Origin: Novakomyces olei
Lineage: Eukaryota; Ascomycota; Novakomycetes; Novakomycetales; Novakomycetaceae
Direction of reading: 5' to 3'
NCBI GenBank assembly: GCA_016906335.1
Contig: JADEYG010000002.1
Coordinates: 1,544,001-1,608,000 of the forward strand
Length of the DNA stretch: 64,000 bases
In this document: positions 14,514 through 26,004 of the stretch, piece after piece
Numbering within the stretch: position 1 is the first letter of the stretch
Layout of the letters: each line of letters begins with the position of its first letter
Made by a program: the position numbers and the translations under genes
Notes under the pieces: generated by a model
Told to the model about the DNA's origin: nothing
Database searches by the model: none
What the model saw: only the letters and a program-made list of their open reading frames with translations

Positions 14514-14803
14514 CGTCACATTGTTGGAATTGATTAGATTAGTTTATGTTTACCATAATATTACAGTTTGTATTGTGCAGCGCGTTTCTTTAGATATTAT
14601 ATTGTTAAAATATAACATTGTTAAAATATATATTAGTGTTAAAATATATTATTGTAAAATATATTATTATTAAAATATATTATTATAAATTATATTAAAA
14701 TATATGTCATATTCTATACTATTTTGCTCAAAAATTTAATTCATTATTTGTAAAACAAATTTAATATACTGTACGCGATGCAAGAAAAGTAGGAGGAATC
14801 TGA

Positions 14804-15499
14804 ATGAGTCGTGGACGATGGTCAGGCGCTGGTCGCGGACGCTTTTCAGGAGACAGCGGTGCTTATTCCCGTACGAATGATCCATCAACCTTATCGGCAA
14901 CGAAACCTTCCGCTGCCGATTTGCAATTACCCTCCAAGCCATCTACGCGCGAAGCATTGCAGGTCAAATTTCTTCGAGAAATCCAAAAAGCAATTGCGAG
15001 CGATACGCCTTTCTATATAACTGAAAAGGCACGCGGTAGCGATACGGGAGCCGAGGACGATGGAATTGAACGGTACTCTGATCGCTATCGTCCATCACAG
15101 CGCAAAGCTGGAGTATCAATGCTCGATCTGAAAGACGACATTGCCCTGTTCCCGGAAGAGCTTCGTACAGTTCTCGTAAGCGGTTCGGTAAGGCCACGCA
15201 AGGCGAGAAAGCGGGTAGATGTAGCGAAATTTTTGGATATAACCCTCAGTGAATCTGCCCTCTCCACTACCACCTCAGGTGGTGGTGGTGCAAGAGCCGA
15301 TGGCGCTGATGAAAAAACCGTAAATGGAGCAGAAACGGTTGCAGGCGAGGATGACGATGAGGGTGCAAATGAAGACGATTATTATGAAGACGAGGACGAT
15401 TTTGGAGACGATGAAAACAATGACTATGGCGAAAATTACTTTGATAATGGGGATGACGATGACGTGGACGATGGTGGTGGCGACGAAGGCTACTTTTAA
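14804..15499 (+). CDS. RPC31: RNA polymerase III subunit C31 (RPC7 type)
   Basis: Subunit of the C31-C34-C82 initiation subcomplex of RNA polymerase III. It is a single exon of 231 residues, close to the yeast length. The N-terminus is the typical Gly/Arg-rich MSRGRWSGAGRGRFSG. A central YSDRYRP...LRTVLVSGSVRPRKARKRVDVAKFL block matches the family. From about residue 180 the protein is almost entirely Asp/Glu/Asn/Tyr, the acidic tail expected of this subunit. A four-codon upstream ORF (14778-14792) ends 11 bases before the start. The gene is divergent from Ku80 across an AT-rich spacer of TAAAATATATTA repeats. Confidence 0.88.
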   Translation: MSRGRWSGAGRGRFSGDSGAYSRTNDPSTLSATKPSAADLQLPSKPSTREALQVKFLREIQKAIASDTPFYITEKARGSDTGAEDDGIERYSDRYRPSQRKAGVSMLDLKDDIALFPEELRTVLVSGSVRPRKARKRVDVAKFLDITLSESALSTTTSGGGGARADGADEKTVNGAETVAGEDDDEGANEDDYYEDEDDFGDDENNDYGENYFDNGDDDDVDDGGGDEGYF

Positions 15500-16034
15500 G
15501 GTATTAGACCTCAAATCTAGAGTATGTGGGATGTTTATAATAGAGAAATGCTGTTGTGAACAGTGGCTTCCGTGGGTGCAAGGTTTTTCTCCGTGGTTTG
15601 CATGAAAAACGCCTGCCAAGTATGGGCCAATTCCCGTTGTGTATGATACTTTTGTAAAGATGCCTGGGAAAGGTCTTGCAATATTCTGCCCACGCTCGCT
15701 GTGCAGTAACCTGTCATTCTGTCAAACCAGGGCAATACGAAGCTGCATGCACGACTAATCAGAGTTATGGTCAGTGAGCGTCTGCTTTAATGCGTGCATT
15801 CGCAAGCCTCAACTATATTAGTATTTATTGAAGTGACAATAATGCTGCAAACATCGTATCTAAAAGCATATACCTTTGCTTACTGCTTACTTTTACCGCT
15901 ATGCACACTAAAGGTATTATAGTCTGGATTTTAATCCTAACCCGACAGAAAAAAAATAAATAAAATAAACGCATTGGACACAAACACGGGCATTGTACTC
16001 GTTACATTCAAAATAATTGGTGCTTTGCCAGTGA
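15500..16034. other. convergent 3' region between RPC31 and DPL1
   Basis: Holds one possible small minus-strand gene (listed separately, 15535-15854). The rest, including an AAATAAATAAAATAAA run near 15949-15968, has no visible feature. Confidence 0.5.
15535..15854 (-). CDS. possible small protein, unrecognised
   Basis: An open frame from 15784 to 15535 encodes a coding-like sequence: ...SRACSFVLPWFDRMTGY..., then SVGRILQDLSQASLQKYH and HTWQAFFMQTTEKN. It can be joined in phase to a 17-nt first exon at 15854-15838 through an acceptor TTAAAG, giving about 88 residues with a basic, hydrophobic N-terminus. The donor (GTCACT) is poor, so the first exon may lie elsewhere. An internal ATG would give 59 residues. 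No family was recognised, and this could be chance in a 3' region. Confidence 0.3.
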
Positions 16035-17850
16035 TCAAGTCTTGTAGAGACAATCCAAAAATCCAGCTGCCAAACTGGAAACAATAGACTTGTCCGGGAG
16101 CGCACCAGCACCGTACAACGCGGTCATTTGTCCGCCAGCTGCCTTTGCTCCCGAGGCCTTTATAATACTGACGGCCGAGTGCAAGTCGGTCATGAACGAG
16201 TCAACAGCTTCTACAGTAGGACGAGTGCAAGCAATGTGTAGCGCTGGCGGCTCTTGCAAACCATTCAAATGCCATCCACGCTTAGACATTTCATCTCCAA
16301 CCATATAGATGTTCAACTCTGAGGACGTAAAGCTCACTACCGATACTAATGGGTCGCCAATGACAGTAATCTCCGGCAATTCGGCACGAATCCTCCGTTT
16401 TATCTCTTGAGCAGCTCCGACAATTTGGCGGCAAGATTCCTTGTAGCCGTCCATCCCCATACGCATAAGTGCAACCCAGCAGCCGGCGATAAGAGCACCA
16501 GGACGGGATCCAGCCAGTGTAGGAGAGGCATACACGCCTCCTGGCCAGTCAGGGCTCACGTAATACTGATAAGCGCGTAAATCTGTGCTGCGGTACATTA
16601 TGACGCTTGATCCCTTTGGAGCGAATCCGTATTTGTGAGTGTCACAGGAGATGGAAGTTACTCCCTCTTGTGTAAAATCAAAGGGAACAAAGGGAAAACC
16701 GTTAGCGTTTAGAAAGGGAACTAGAAAGGAGCCGAGGCAGGCGTCAACGTGCAGTGGGATTTTGTATTTGCACGCTAATCGCGAAAGAGCCGGAATATCG
16801 TCGATAATTCCGTGAGGGAAATTGGGAGCAGAGCCAGCAATCATTATTGTATTGAAGTTTATATGCCTCTTGACCTGGGCCAAATTGACCTGTGCAGTCT
16901 TAGGGTCAATGTCGGCGTACCTTATCTTTATCTTGAAATAATGAGCAGCCTTGTCGAACGCGGCATGGATAGTCCGGGGAACAATCATCTCTGGCTCTGT
17001 TACTCCACGAAGTGCTCGTGCCATATCGCGATAAGTCTTGCAGGCCAATAAAATTGACTCGGTACCACCGGAAGTTGTCGTGCCTCCAGCTTCCGGTGGA
17101 GCGTTATACAAGCGCAGTACCATGGAAACAACTTCTGCCTCCATTTTACGCACTCCAGGGAACACATCCGGGTGCAGCGGATTAGATATGGAGAATCGTG
17201 CATAGCTTTCGGATAAAAGGTCATTAAACTCTTTGCCTCCATGATAAATAGCACCGGAGACCTTTCCGTGCTCCCAGTCCGCCCGGTTCATCTCTGATAG
17301 CCTAAACAAATTAGAATACACGCCCAAACAAAATAAATATTGTAAAGAAAGAAAGAAAGAAAGAAAGAAAGAACGAAATAAAAAGATATTGCCTGATTAA
17401 AAGAAAAAGGCTTACTTTTCCAATTCAGACCGGATCGCGTCCGGTGTGAACCCGTGCTCTGGAACAGATTCAAAGTAGACAATTCCATCGTGAGGAACCA
17501 TCTTGTTCTCCAGACCGTCAAGTGCCTCTTTGACTTCGTTTTGTACCCGCCGACGAGACGAAGGCAGTTTCAGCAAGAGACCAAAAGCAATCCGCTTGAC
17601 GTTGCGTGACAAAATCTTCAAACGTCAGATCAATGGGCTATAGCGAGGTAGTACCTTGAACGATCCGACGATGCCGTAGCCCTTTACGTAGAGGGTTGCG
17701 GACACGAGGTAGTGCAGCGTCACGTATCCAAAGACTACATTTCGCGCTCTTTAACAGTGAGTCAAATCCTATTAAAATCACATACAAATCAAGTGCGTTC
17801 CGTGGAACCAACGGCGCTATTGCCGAGTGCAAGTCCCTCGGCATGGCCAT
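16035..17850 (-). CDS. DPL1: sphingosine-1-phosphate lyase
   Basis: PLP-dependent ER lyase that cleaves long-chain base phosphates to a fatty aldehyde and phosphoethanolamine, the exit step of sphingolipid breakdown. Exons 17850-17786, 17748-17655, 17615-17416 and 17301-16035 give about 541 residues. Introns are 37, 39 and 114 nt; the last contains a GAAA microsatellite. Exon 2 encodes the single membrane anchor ([17 protein letters not shown]). The catalytic domain shows [70 protein letters not shown] and the PLP-lysine motif [18 protein letters not shown]. Complete and typical. Confidence 0.96.
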
Positions 17851-17947
17851 ATTGCCGGTCAAGTAAGGATGTGTAATTTAGCGATAATACGTAAATCTAA
17901 ATGTAGCCGCCGTAATATTGTAAATTGGAATTATATAGTAAGAATTA

Positions 17948-18056
17948 TAAATTATAAAATTATAAAATTATAAAATTATAAAATTATAAAATTATAAAAT
18001 TATAAAATTATAAAATTATAAAATTATAAAATTATAAAATTATAAAATTATAAAAT
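17948..18056. repeat. 8-bp repeat (TTATAAAA)n
   Basis: About thirteen near-perfect copies in the 238-bp divergent spacer between DPL1 and the dynactin gene. The array would lie in or near the promoter of both. Confidence 0.9.
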
Positions 18057-18088
18057 TATTCTACTGTTGTCATGCAGCACTCTAGCTC

Positions 18089-19470
18089 ATGACGGTCAGA
18101 GTGTTTTGCGATTGCCGGGCCCAGAACGAGCGTGGAGATGCGAGTGCAGGCGCCACTATAGACCCGAGTCTGGCGTTTATTTCTGACCGACTGCATGATC
18201 CGGCAGACTTGTATTTCTGCAGCAGTACGAGCTGCAACGCTATTCGCTGCTGGCGCTGCTGCACAGACAGTATAGTATGCTACTACTGCCCGGGATGCTT
18301 GCACCAAGTGCCGCTGGCTACTGCCCTACAAAAAGGGTTCTGGTAATTTCGTATTTAATTCTGCTTTTAATCTAAATCGGGAAAGGTGCCCTCGAGCGTG
18401 CACTCGGTGCCCTGTGTGCCTCGCTAAACTCGACTTGATCGCGGAAGGAGACACGGCTTACTCGCTCGCCTGCCCACAGTGCTACTATACCACAATGGGC
18501 CAACTGCAGTTTGAAAGCGCAGCAGGAATAATGTGTATACGTGCTTGAATCGGCCATCTGGCTAATGCATTTAGCTCAAATAATGGACAAGGTGTACCCG
18601 CTACAAGCATGGGAACAAGTCTATCGGCTGCTGGAGGTGGAAAGAACCGCTTTCCCAGAGCAAAGGCCCTTGACTGATATCGAGCAGCTGGTCCATTCGC
18701 TCAAGGAGCGCGTGTCGCTTGAACGCGTGGAGCGTAAACCAGAGAAAAGGCAAGTGGATGTCTTGCGCGAGGATATCGAGGCCGATTTGGCTCGGGCCAC
18801 AGATTGTGCAAAGCTACAAGAAATTGACTTGTCCGCCGGGCAGTGGACGAGTCCTTTACCCATGCGGCTCTGCACAAAAAGGACCCAAAGGTGTAAGGTA
18901 TGCGAGAGGGTTCTAGTGCGCCCAGAGCCAAAGCCTTCCTCTAGCAAATTTGCCGTCTGCTCGACTGCTATCAGCGCTATTCCCAGCATAGAGCTCCGAA
19001 AGCTGGACGCGAATGAAACTGCCTCTCTTGATACAGTGCATAGTCTCGGAACAAGTGCCGTTTACGAGCTGCGTGTGACAAATGCGTTGGATAGAAACAT
19101 TAAAGTCTCCCTGCTAGCACCCGCAAAAATCAGCTCCTCCGATCACAGAGACATTGGGTGCACTATAGTGTATCCGGACTTGACGATCAATGGCTCCACT
19201 AGACCGCAATCTGGCAGCCGCGACGGGCAGCTATGCTTCCGACGCGGCTCCGACTGGACTTCATCCATTGTGCTGCTAAACGGCACGAGCAAGGGGAGCG
19301 TGAGTATTCCGATTCTTTTGAGGTGCACTATCCAAACGGTAAAATCTGAAACTGAAACTGAAACTGAAACTGAAACTGAAACTGAAACTGAAACTGAATT
19401 GGAGGCGCGGGCGCTCGCTGAGGATCAGACCAAGATTTCGTTCTGGCTCTGTGCTACCACAGACTTTTAG
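18089..19470 (+). CDS. dynactin subunit 4 (p62)
   Basis: Pointed-end component of dynactin, the dynein cofactor for microtubule transport. Exons 18089-18342, 18386-18534 and 18575-19470 give about 432 residues, with introns of 43 and 40 nt. The N-terminal half is rich in paired cysteines, as in p62: LYFCSSTSCNAIRCWRCC, YYCPGCLHQ, RACTRCPVCLAKL and YSLACPQCYY. The later TKRTQRCKVCERVLVRPEPK matches the conserved RxKRSxRCRxCxxxLVKPE block. The C-terminal part contains a GAAACT hexamer repeat (19346-19399) read as Glu-Thr pairs. A six-codon upstream ORF (18072-18092) ends in a TGA that overlaps the main ATG. Its presence implies a dynein-based transport system. Confidence 0.9.
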
Positions 19471-19697
19471 ACTACACTCTACAATAGAATACGACTGCAT
19501 GGCATTGATCTGGCCTTCCATGTCCCGGCAATCAAATCCATTTGACTACGATTTAAACTGCCACTTTTAAAGGACTGACACAAGGCTATTCCCATTCTAT
19601 TCCAGCCCATTCTATTCCAGCGCAAATTACGCATCACTAGTGCGCTCGCCTGTGCATGGTTCGAGGGCAACAACGCGTCATATATCCAACGATATAG

Positions 19698-20485
19698 TCA
19701 CGAGACCGATTTAAGCTTTGCCGTAGCCCTAACGAGAAGCTTCCCCTGTAAATCTGTGAGGTTTGCGTGTACCACTTTTCTCCTCCGCTGCCAGTTAGCA
19801 GTTAGCCAAGACGGGCACCATACATCTAAGCGTGCGCTTATAACGACGGTACGATGGGCAAACGTTGGAGCCCTGTACTGAAGGTCGAGATTGTCTATAC
19901 GTAGGGACGCATGCGGACTCGTGACGGCAGCCTGCCGTTTAGCAATTCCAGGCACAAAAAACAAACGATTATTAACTAAACAGCACAATAAATAAAATAA
20001 ATAAAATAAATAAATTAAATAAATTAAATAAATTAAATTAAATAAATAAATTAAATTAAATAAATTACCAACTGGTTAGTAGCGTCAGTTATCAGAATGG
20101 CCAACAGTCCGCCGTGTGCAACTGTCCGGAACCCACACAGCCGCTCGCCAATGTGCACAAACGACACGATCTCGTCACGCTTTGGTGCATAGTAAACCTT
20201 TGGCCGAACCAGCAGTTTGCCAATACCCTGCAGAACCGTGTTTGTCATTCGGCTCGGCGGTAGAGTCTCTAACTCCATAAATTCTGCACTCTGCGCGTAC
20301 TCGTGGATCTGCCGCGTCGCCTGAAACGCCTCCCTCACCTCGTGGACATAGGTCCGCTCAGCGTCGCTTCCGGGGATCGGCAGCGGTTTAGGCGCGTGTA
20401 ATATGGGGATATGAACGAACGCCAGCCCGAACCCGGTAGCGGCGCCGAGCGAGCACGACAGCAGTATACGCCTCACGCGGCTCAT
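19698..20485 (-). CDS. membrane-anchored thioesterase-superfamily protein (PaaI/THEM-like)
   Basis: Resembles fungal mitochondrial 4HBT (hotdog) proteins of the Fmp10/THEM4 type, probable acyl-CoA thioesterases. Exons 20485-20069 and 19931-19698 give about 216 residues in phase 0. The intron of 137 nt is almost wholly AAATAAATT repeats. An N-terminal hydrophobic segment (RRILLSCSLGAATGFGLAFV) looks like a membrane anchor or mitochondrial signal. The hotdog core has CGFRTVAHGGLLAILITD, where HGG is the family motif, then LDLQYRAPTFAHRTVVISA and LTDLQGKLLVRATAKL. A five-codon upstream ORF (20499-20482) ends in a TGA overlapping the start. The substrate is unknown. Confidence 0.78.
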
Positions 20486-20850
20486 ACGTAAAAGTGCATC
20501 CTGACGGCCACCGTGTTTGTTGCGCAAAGATGGCCTTTGCCACGGCAATAATCCGGCGCGTTATATTCACGGGGCCCGTGAATTCATTAAATATTGATAA
20601 ATGTAGTTGTATTAAGCATTGAAATAATATAAATGAAATAATATTAATTAAACATTAATATAATGTAAATGTAGATATTAATTTAAACATAACATCAATA
20701 TTGATAAATGTAATAAATTGAACATTAATAAAATATAAATCTAATATTATTCCACATTAAAAAAATATAACTGTAATATTAATTAGATATTAATATAAAT
20801 GATGTATTAAATTTAGCCTTTATCGCACAATAGACGTCGAATAGAAAGGC
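20486..20850. other. divergent spacer, AT-rich
   Basis: Shared upstream region of the thioesterase and cystathionine synthase genes. From about 20580 it is a run of AATATTAAT-type sequence. No clear factor site was seen. Confidence 0.6.
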
Positions 20851-22930
20851 ATGAAAGCGTTTGCGTCGACACTGTGTCCCGATTTGGGGTCGTCTATACC
20901 CGCGGACACGCCGCACGCCGTGTCCACAAGTCTTCCTACTTGGTCGGCCAATGTAGGGTACGAGAAGGGGGAAGATTGGGTTGTTAAAAAGATGAAAAAT
21001 GGATACCCACGGTACGTACTGATGATTGTTGATAAGGCCACGTCTAACCATTCTCAGGTTTTTCATTCATCCAGTCATCGTAGAGGTATGCCGACTATTC
21101 TGCACTTTACATATTTTAGTTTATTTTAATTTTTTCAGCTTTAATTTGTTAGTTTTAATTTGTTGGTTTTACATTTCAGGTTTATTTTTTGTCAAATCAC
21201 TTAACAATTGAAGCTAAAAGACGTTCTTCTCGAACTGTTTTCCTCCGCCGGCCATGCTGAAGACGGCATGCTATTCCCCTCGCGATCAGGTGCCTTGAGC
21301 TGTAAAAATTTCATACTGGCACAAGCACCAGACGATTTGAAACCGTTGGCAGCAAAATCGATTCGGATCGTTGGACTAGAGGAGACCGGCAAGATGTGGG
21401 CTGAAGGACCAAACAAGTTCCCTGATCTGTATCTGATCATCTTTGCTGCTGAACTTTTCCCGTACGCTAAACTGTTTTGGCAGCATAGTGGAGAGGGAAT
21501 ATCGAGCCGCCGTGCTGAGGCTTTTCTTGCCGCTTACAAAAAGGCACTTGAGCAACGACGGCTTGCCGCCTCTGGAGATGGTATAGTAAAGATGAATAGA
21601 AACAAACATTACGCGAACAAACATTACGCCAAGGCAGTCTCTGAAGCGTCTAGTGAAGCGCAGGGAGAGGGTAAAAAAATCGATGCTCTTTCACGAGAGC
21701 AGGCCATCTACTTGGAAGAGCGCTATGGACGTAATCTCGATACTTCTCTGGAAAACCTGGCTAAAGTCGCCCTGCGCCGACGCATTGCGGGCACTCTCAA
21801 GGAGGAAGTAGGCCTTACCGATGCTCTCCTTGATGCACCCGCCTCTGACGCGTCGAATATCCGATCTGTACATGGACTCACGGAAAATGACGTCTATCTC
21901 TATAGCTGTGGAATGAATGCGATTTACCATAGTCATCAGCTGTTGCTACAACTACGGGGCCAATTGAAATCCGTCTGCTTTGGATTCTGCTATATTGATA
22001 CGCTTAAAATCTTGCAAAAATTTGGTCCGGGTGTTTATTTCTACGCTTCCGGATTAGATGACGAGATTACGGAGCTTGAGACTTTACTCCAATCAGGCGA
22101 ACGTGTCCTCGCCCTGTTTTGTGAGATACCTAGTAATCCACTTTTACGCACGTGCAACCTCAAACGGCTGCGCGCGTTGGCTGACAAGTTTGATTTTCCC
22201 ATTGTCGTTGATGAGACGATTGGCAATTTTATGAATGTACAGGTGTTGCCCTTTGCCGATATGGTTGTAAGCAGCCTAACCAAAGTCTTTTCAGGGGACA
22301 GTAATGTTATGGGTGGAAGGTATGAAGCCGCGACTGACTCGTGTACTAATAACCAGCTTGATCTTAAACCCGTGTGGCAAGTATTACACGGGCCTCAAAC
22401 AGATTCTTGATAACGCGTACGAGGACAATTATTGGGCTGAAGATGCGCTTACAATGGAGCGCAATAGTCGCGATTTCATTGGGCGGATCGCAAAGATCAA
22501 TCAAAACGCAGAAATGATTGCCGAACTACTGCGGTCAGATCCACGGAGTAAGTCATGTTGCAGCAAGTATTTGCGTACTAACAAACGACTAGTCAAGGAT
22601 GTCTATTACCCAAAGTATTCGTCTACTCTGCCCAATTACGAAATGATAAAGGCCCCAGGAGGCGGGTACGGTGGGCTTTTGTCTGTGGTTTTTAATGACC
22701 CAAAAGTTGCTGTGCAAGTGTATGACCGTATTGAGACGGCCAAAGGACCCAGTCTGGGCACAAACTTTACGCTCGTTTCCCCGTACACTCTCCTAGCTCA
22801 TTTTTGCGAACTGGACTGGGCAGAGAGTCACGGTGTGGACCGGAACCTTGTGCGTATTAGCGTGGGCCTAGAGCCGCCGGACGTTTTACGGAAATTGTTC
22901 AGGGAAGCTCTCGATGCCTCGGAAGCCTAG
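20851..22930 (+). CDS. STR2: cystathionine gamma-synthase, Str2 type
   Basis: PLP enzyme of the transsulfuration pathway that joins cysteine to an activated homoserine ester. Exons 20851-21011, 21058-21085, 21214-22319 and 22357-22930 give about 622 residues, close to yeast Str2. Introns are 46, 128 and 37 nt; exon 2 is only 28 nt. Conserved blocks are [32 protein letters not shown], the Str2-specific middle region, [10 protein letters not shown], and the PLP-lysine motif [16 protein letters not shown], which spans the last intron. ILNPCGKYY and [18 protein letters not shown] follow. A short duplication, [11 protein letters not shown], lies near residue 200. Complete. Confidence 0.94.
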
Positions 22931-23422
22931 ACGAAAGGCCAGTTTTTTTAAAATGGCGTGCCAAGGACCGCCTATTGTTCAATGTAGAAATATGTCTATA
23001 CCTAGTCAATATCAAAAGTGGTTTTGTACTGGACGCGATTGCTTTTTCTAGAATAAAGCTCCCCGTGAGGCCCGACAACTTGGCTTTTCTCCATAATTAC
23101 GCCCGTCTATTGTTCGATCATAAAAGCCATGAAATAAAACTATACGGTAATCATAAATAATAGTAAAATAATTAGTTAATATTAGTAGAATAGAAATATT
23201 TATATAATTTATATAAATGTTATACAAATATTGTACAAATATTTCACAAATAATTACAAAATTATACAGTGAAAATATATATCAAATTAGTGTAAAAACT
23301 ACTATATTCACATACTGTATACACTATTTCTATACAGATTCATGCTTAACCCACCACATAATATCATCGCCGCCTGTAAAAAAATTGAAATGAACTCGGG
23401 CTCGGCTTGAGATCCGTTTCAA
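22931..23422. other. intergenic, STR2 3' flank and RRN3 upstream region
   Basis: GAATAAAGC at 23051 may be a poly(A) signal for STR2. The rest is AT-rich. A six-codon upstream ORF (23390-23410) lies 12 bases before the RRN3 start. Confidence 0.6.
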
Positions 23423-23693
23423 ATGGTCGCCTTGATAGCGCAAAGTAGCCCCGATGGGGCTGCTGCAGAGGATCAGTCTTCTGTCCCCGTAAAGCCGGAA
23501 AAACTGGCTCAGAATTCAGCACAATTAGATGATATTGTTCTCTCGCGAAACATGTTTCGAATGTACACTTTAAAAGCACTGGATGATAAAAAGCGGGTGA
23601 GTCTGACTTCTTTATTGATTGATTGACTGCTTTTTTGATTGTTTGACTAGTTTTTTTGATTGTTTGAGTGTTTTATTTTTTTGACTGATTGAC

Positions 23694-23734
<41 letters not shown>

Positions 23735-25625
23735 TTTTTATTTTTTATTTTTTATTTTTGATTATTGATTTATTATTATTTCTTTTTTGATTTTATTGAT
23801 TAATTTTTTTAATTGTTTGGTGTTTGAGCTATTGACTGCTTTTGATTGTCTCTATATTCTAACACGCTCTGCTTAGGGCGACTGTTCAGCATACTATGAG
23901 CTGCAAAACCAGTTTACAATAGACCCTTCGCTCCCCGATGCGCCTACAACAGCGCATTTGCAGAGTCTGCTGCTGGCGCTGATGTACGATATTTCCCGGG
24001 TCGATGCTGCGTGCTGTGACCTCGTGTCGAGTATACTGGGCTGCCTTTGGATCGGCCGTAGTGAAGAGTTTGTGGGCACGTTTATCCGCTTTTTGGGCAC
24101 ATTGACGAGTGCCCATACGTCGTACAGCCACATGGTCCTGCGAAGCCTGGTGTCCTACTTTGGCTATGTCGCCAAGCGCGAGCTGTTTGTGGCCGCGCCA
24201 CCAGTATCGCGGGAGACTGCTCAGACAAGGGCACATGTGGCCATTCAGTATATACTGGAGCTCGTCCCGAGCTCCAGGTCGCTGCTCTACCCTATTCTGG
24301 TGCGAGAGTACCCACACAAATCGGAGCCGCTGCGTGTGCAGTCGAGCTATGTAATGAACCTGCTGCGTATTGCGGAGATGATACCCCATTTTCGAGGTCA
24401 GATACTGTGCCTTGTGATTGAAAAAATAATACAGATAGACGTAGAAATCCAGGTCGAGCTGGACGATCTGCCTGACGCTGATCAATTGCTGCCTGCCGAG
24501 TTTAGAGGCGAGGCGGGTGGCCCTGCTGATGCAGATACGAGCTCTGCCACTGCCAAAGTACTGGCGGCACTCTCAACTGGGTTTGATGACGAAGCAGAGG
24601 TTTCTGCCACAGTTTCTGGAGCTACTGCAGTTGCTGGAGTTGCTGATGGAGACAGTGTAGTAGAGGACAGCGACTCTGACTCGGGCCCGAGCAAAGAGGC
24701 TATTGTGAAAAACGTAAAGCAGCTCGTAATGAAGCTCGATGTAATGATGTGCCAGGTCTTTGAGTACCTGCAAAAGCTCTTTTGTCCCGGATCCGATGCG
24801 GCCGATGTGGTCTTTGACTACTTGATGAGTGCGTTTACGAGTACAGTGCTGTCGACGTTTAGGTCGAGGTACACTCAGTTTATACTGTTTTGGGTCAGCC
24901 AGCTGGACAGCAATTACACAGACATCTTTCTGGGCACAATAACAGAGATTGCCCTCGACCCCGCTCGGCCCAGGGCTCTGCGTATAATAGCAGACATGTA
25001 TATAGGCAGCTACGTAGCTCGGGCAAAGACGCTCGGCCGCAGTACAACGAGGGTCGTTGTCAGTATGCTGGTGCGCTGGGTGGAAGCTTACTTGGACGGA
25101 CGCGAGTTTGAAGTAGAGACTGTGGAGGACGAGATGCTGGCCCGCTATGGTCCTTTTTACGGAGTCTGCCAGGCACTTTTCTACGTGTTTTGTTTCCGCT
25201 GGCGAGATTTGCAAGGCGCCGACGACGAATTAGAGCCAGAGGATTCGGAGGCAGCTGCCGCTAACGGTGACTGGATGCCGGGCATTGAAATATTCCACCG
25301 TGCTATCCTGTCTCGACTGAACCCTCTAAAGTACTGCTCAGCCATTGTCGTCCGGCAGTTTGCCATGACTACAGAGCACTTTCACCTGCTTTACTGTAAG
25401 AGCAAAATTGAACAAAACGAGCGGTCTATCCGTGCACGAAATGAGGAGATTCTAAACATTGATTCCTACTTTCCCTTTGACCCATACCAGCTGAGTCTGT
25501 CAAAGGGGCTCATTGATGAAGTGTACAATACTTGGGAACGGCCTCCGGGTATGGATGACGAGGAGGAGGACGAGGCTGAGGACGAGGAGGCTGAGGACGA
25601 TGAATTTGATGATATGGAGTACTAG
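23423..25625 (+). CDS. RRN3: RNA polymerase I initiation factor Rrn3 (TIF-IA)
   Basis: Bridges RNA polymerase I to the rDNA core factor. Its activity responds to growth and TOR signals in other eukaryotes. Exons 23423-23596 and 23877-25625 give about 640 residues, matching the family. The 280-nt intron (GTGAGT to TTAG) carries a TTGA microsatellite. Family blocks include LGTLTSAHTSYSHMVLRSLV, SEPLRVQSSYVMNLLRIAE, VKQLVMKLDVMMCQVFEYL, FRSRYTQFILFWV, the CQALFYVFCFRWR stretch, and HRAILSRLNPLKYCSAIVV. An acidic insert with DSDSDSG (near residue 290) and a strongly acidic C-terminus (EEEDEAEDEEAEDDEFDDME) are typical. Complete. Confidence 0.95.
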
Positions 25626-26004
25626 CGTTGTGGGTGTATTACTGTTTTACTATAATTGCTGCTTTACTATAATTGATAAACAATATGATATTTTAGAATT
25701 ACCATTTATTCACAAAGGCGTAGAAACATCTAAGCTTTTATTGATATTCACTATTTGCAATGTATCAAGATAATTTACAAAGCTTTCGGCAGACTACTCA
25801 ACCTATGGAACAAGGATCGGTCTGCGTTTGCCATTATTTTGCATTTGTTTTTCTTTTTTAATTTTATTTCCATTCATCCCTTATGTCCCCAAAATTTTAT
25901 CCTTTCCATTGGTCCTTGTCTTGACATTTTATCCTTTCCACTGGTCCTTGTCTTGACATTTTATCCTTTTGCCTGCCTTTACTATTTATTCCCTACGCTA
26001 CCCC
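25626..26004. other. convergent 3' spacer RRN3/ILV2
   Basis: Contains a tandem copy of TTTTATCCTTTCCAYTGGTCCTTGTCTTGACA-like sequence near 25900-25970 (about 35-bp unit, two copies). No gene was found. Confidence 0.6.

Noticed and set aside
22953-23160. possible 57-residue gene with a 34-nt intron after STR2
   Set aside because: It overlaps a likely poly(A) signal of STR2 (GAATAAAGC), has a weak branch site and looks like 3' UTR.
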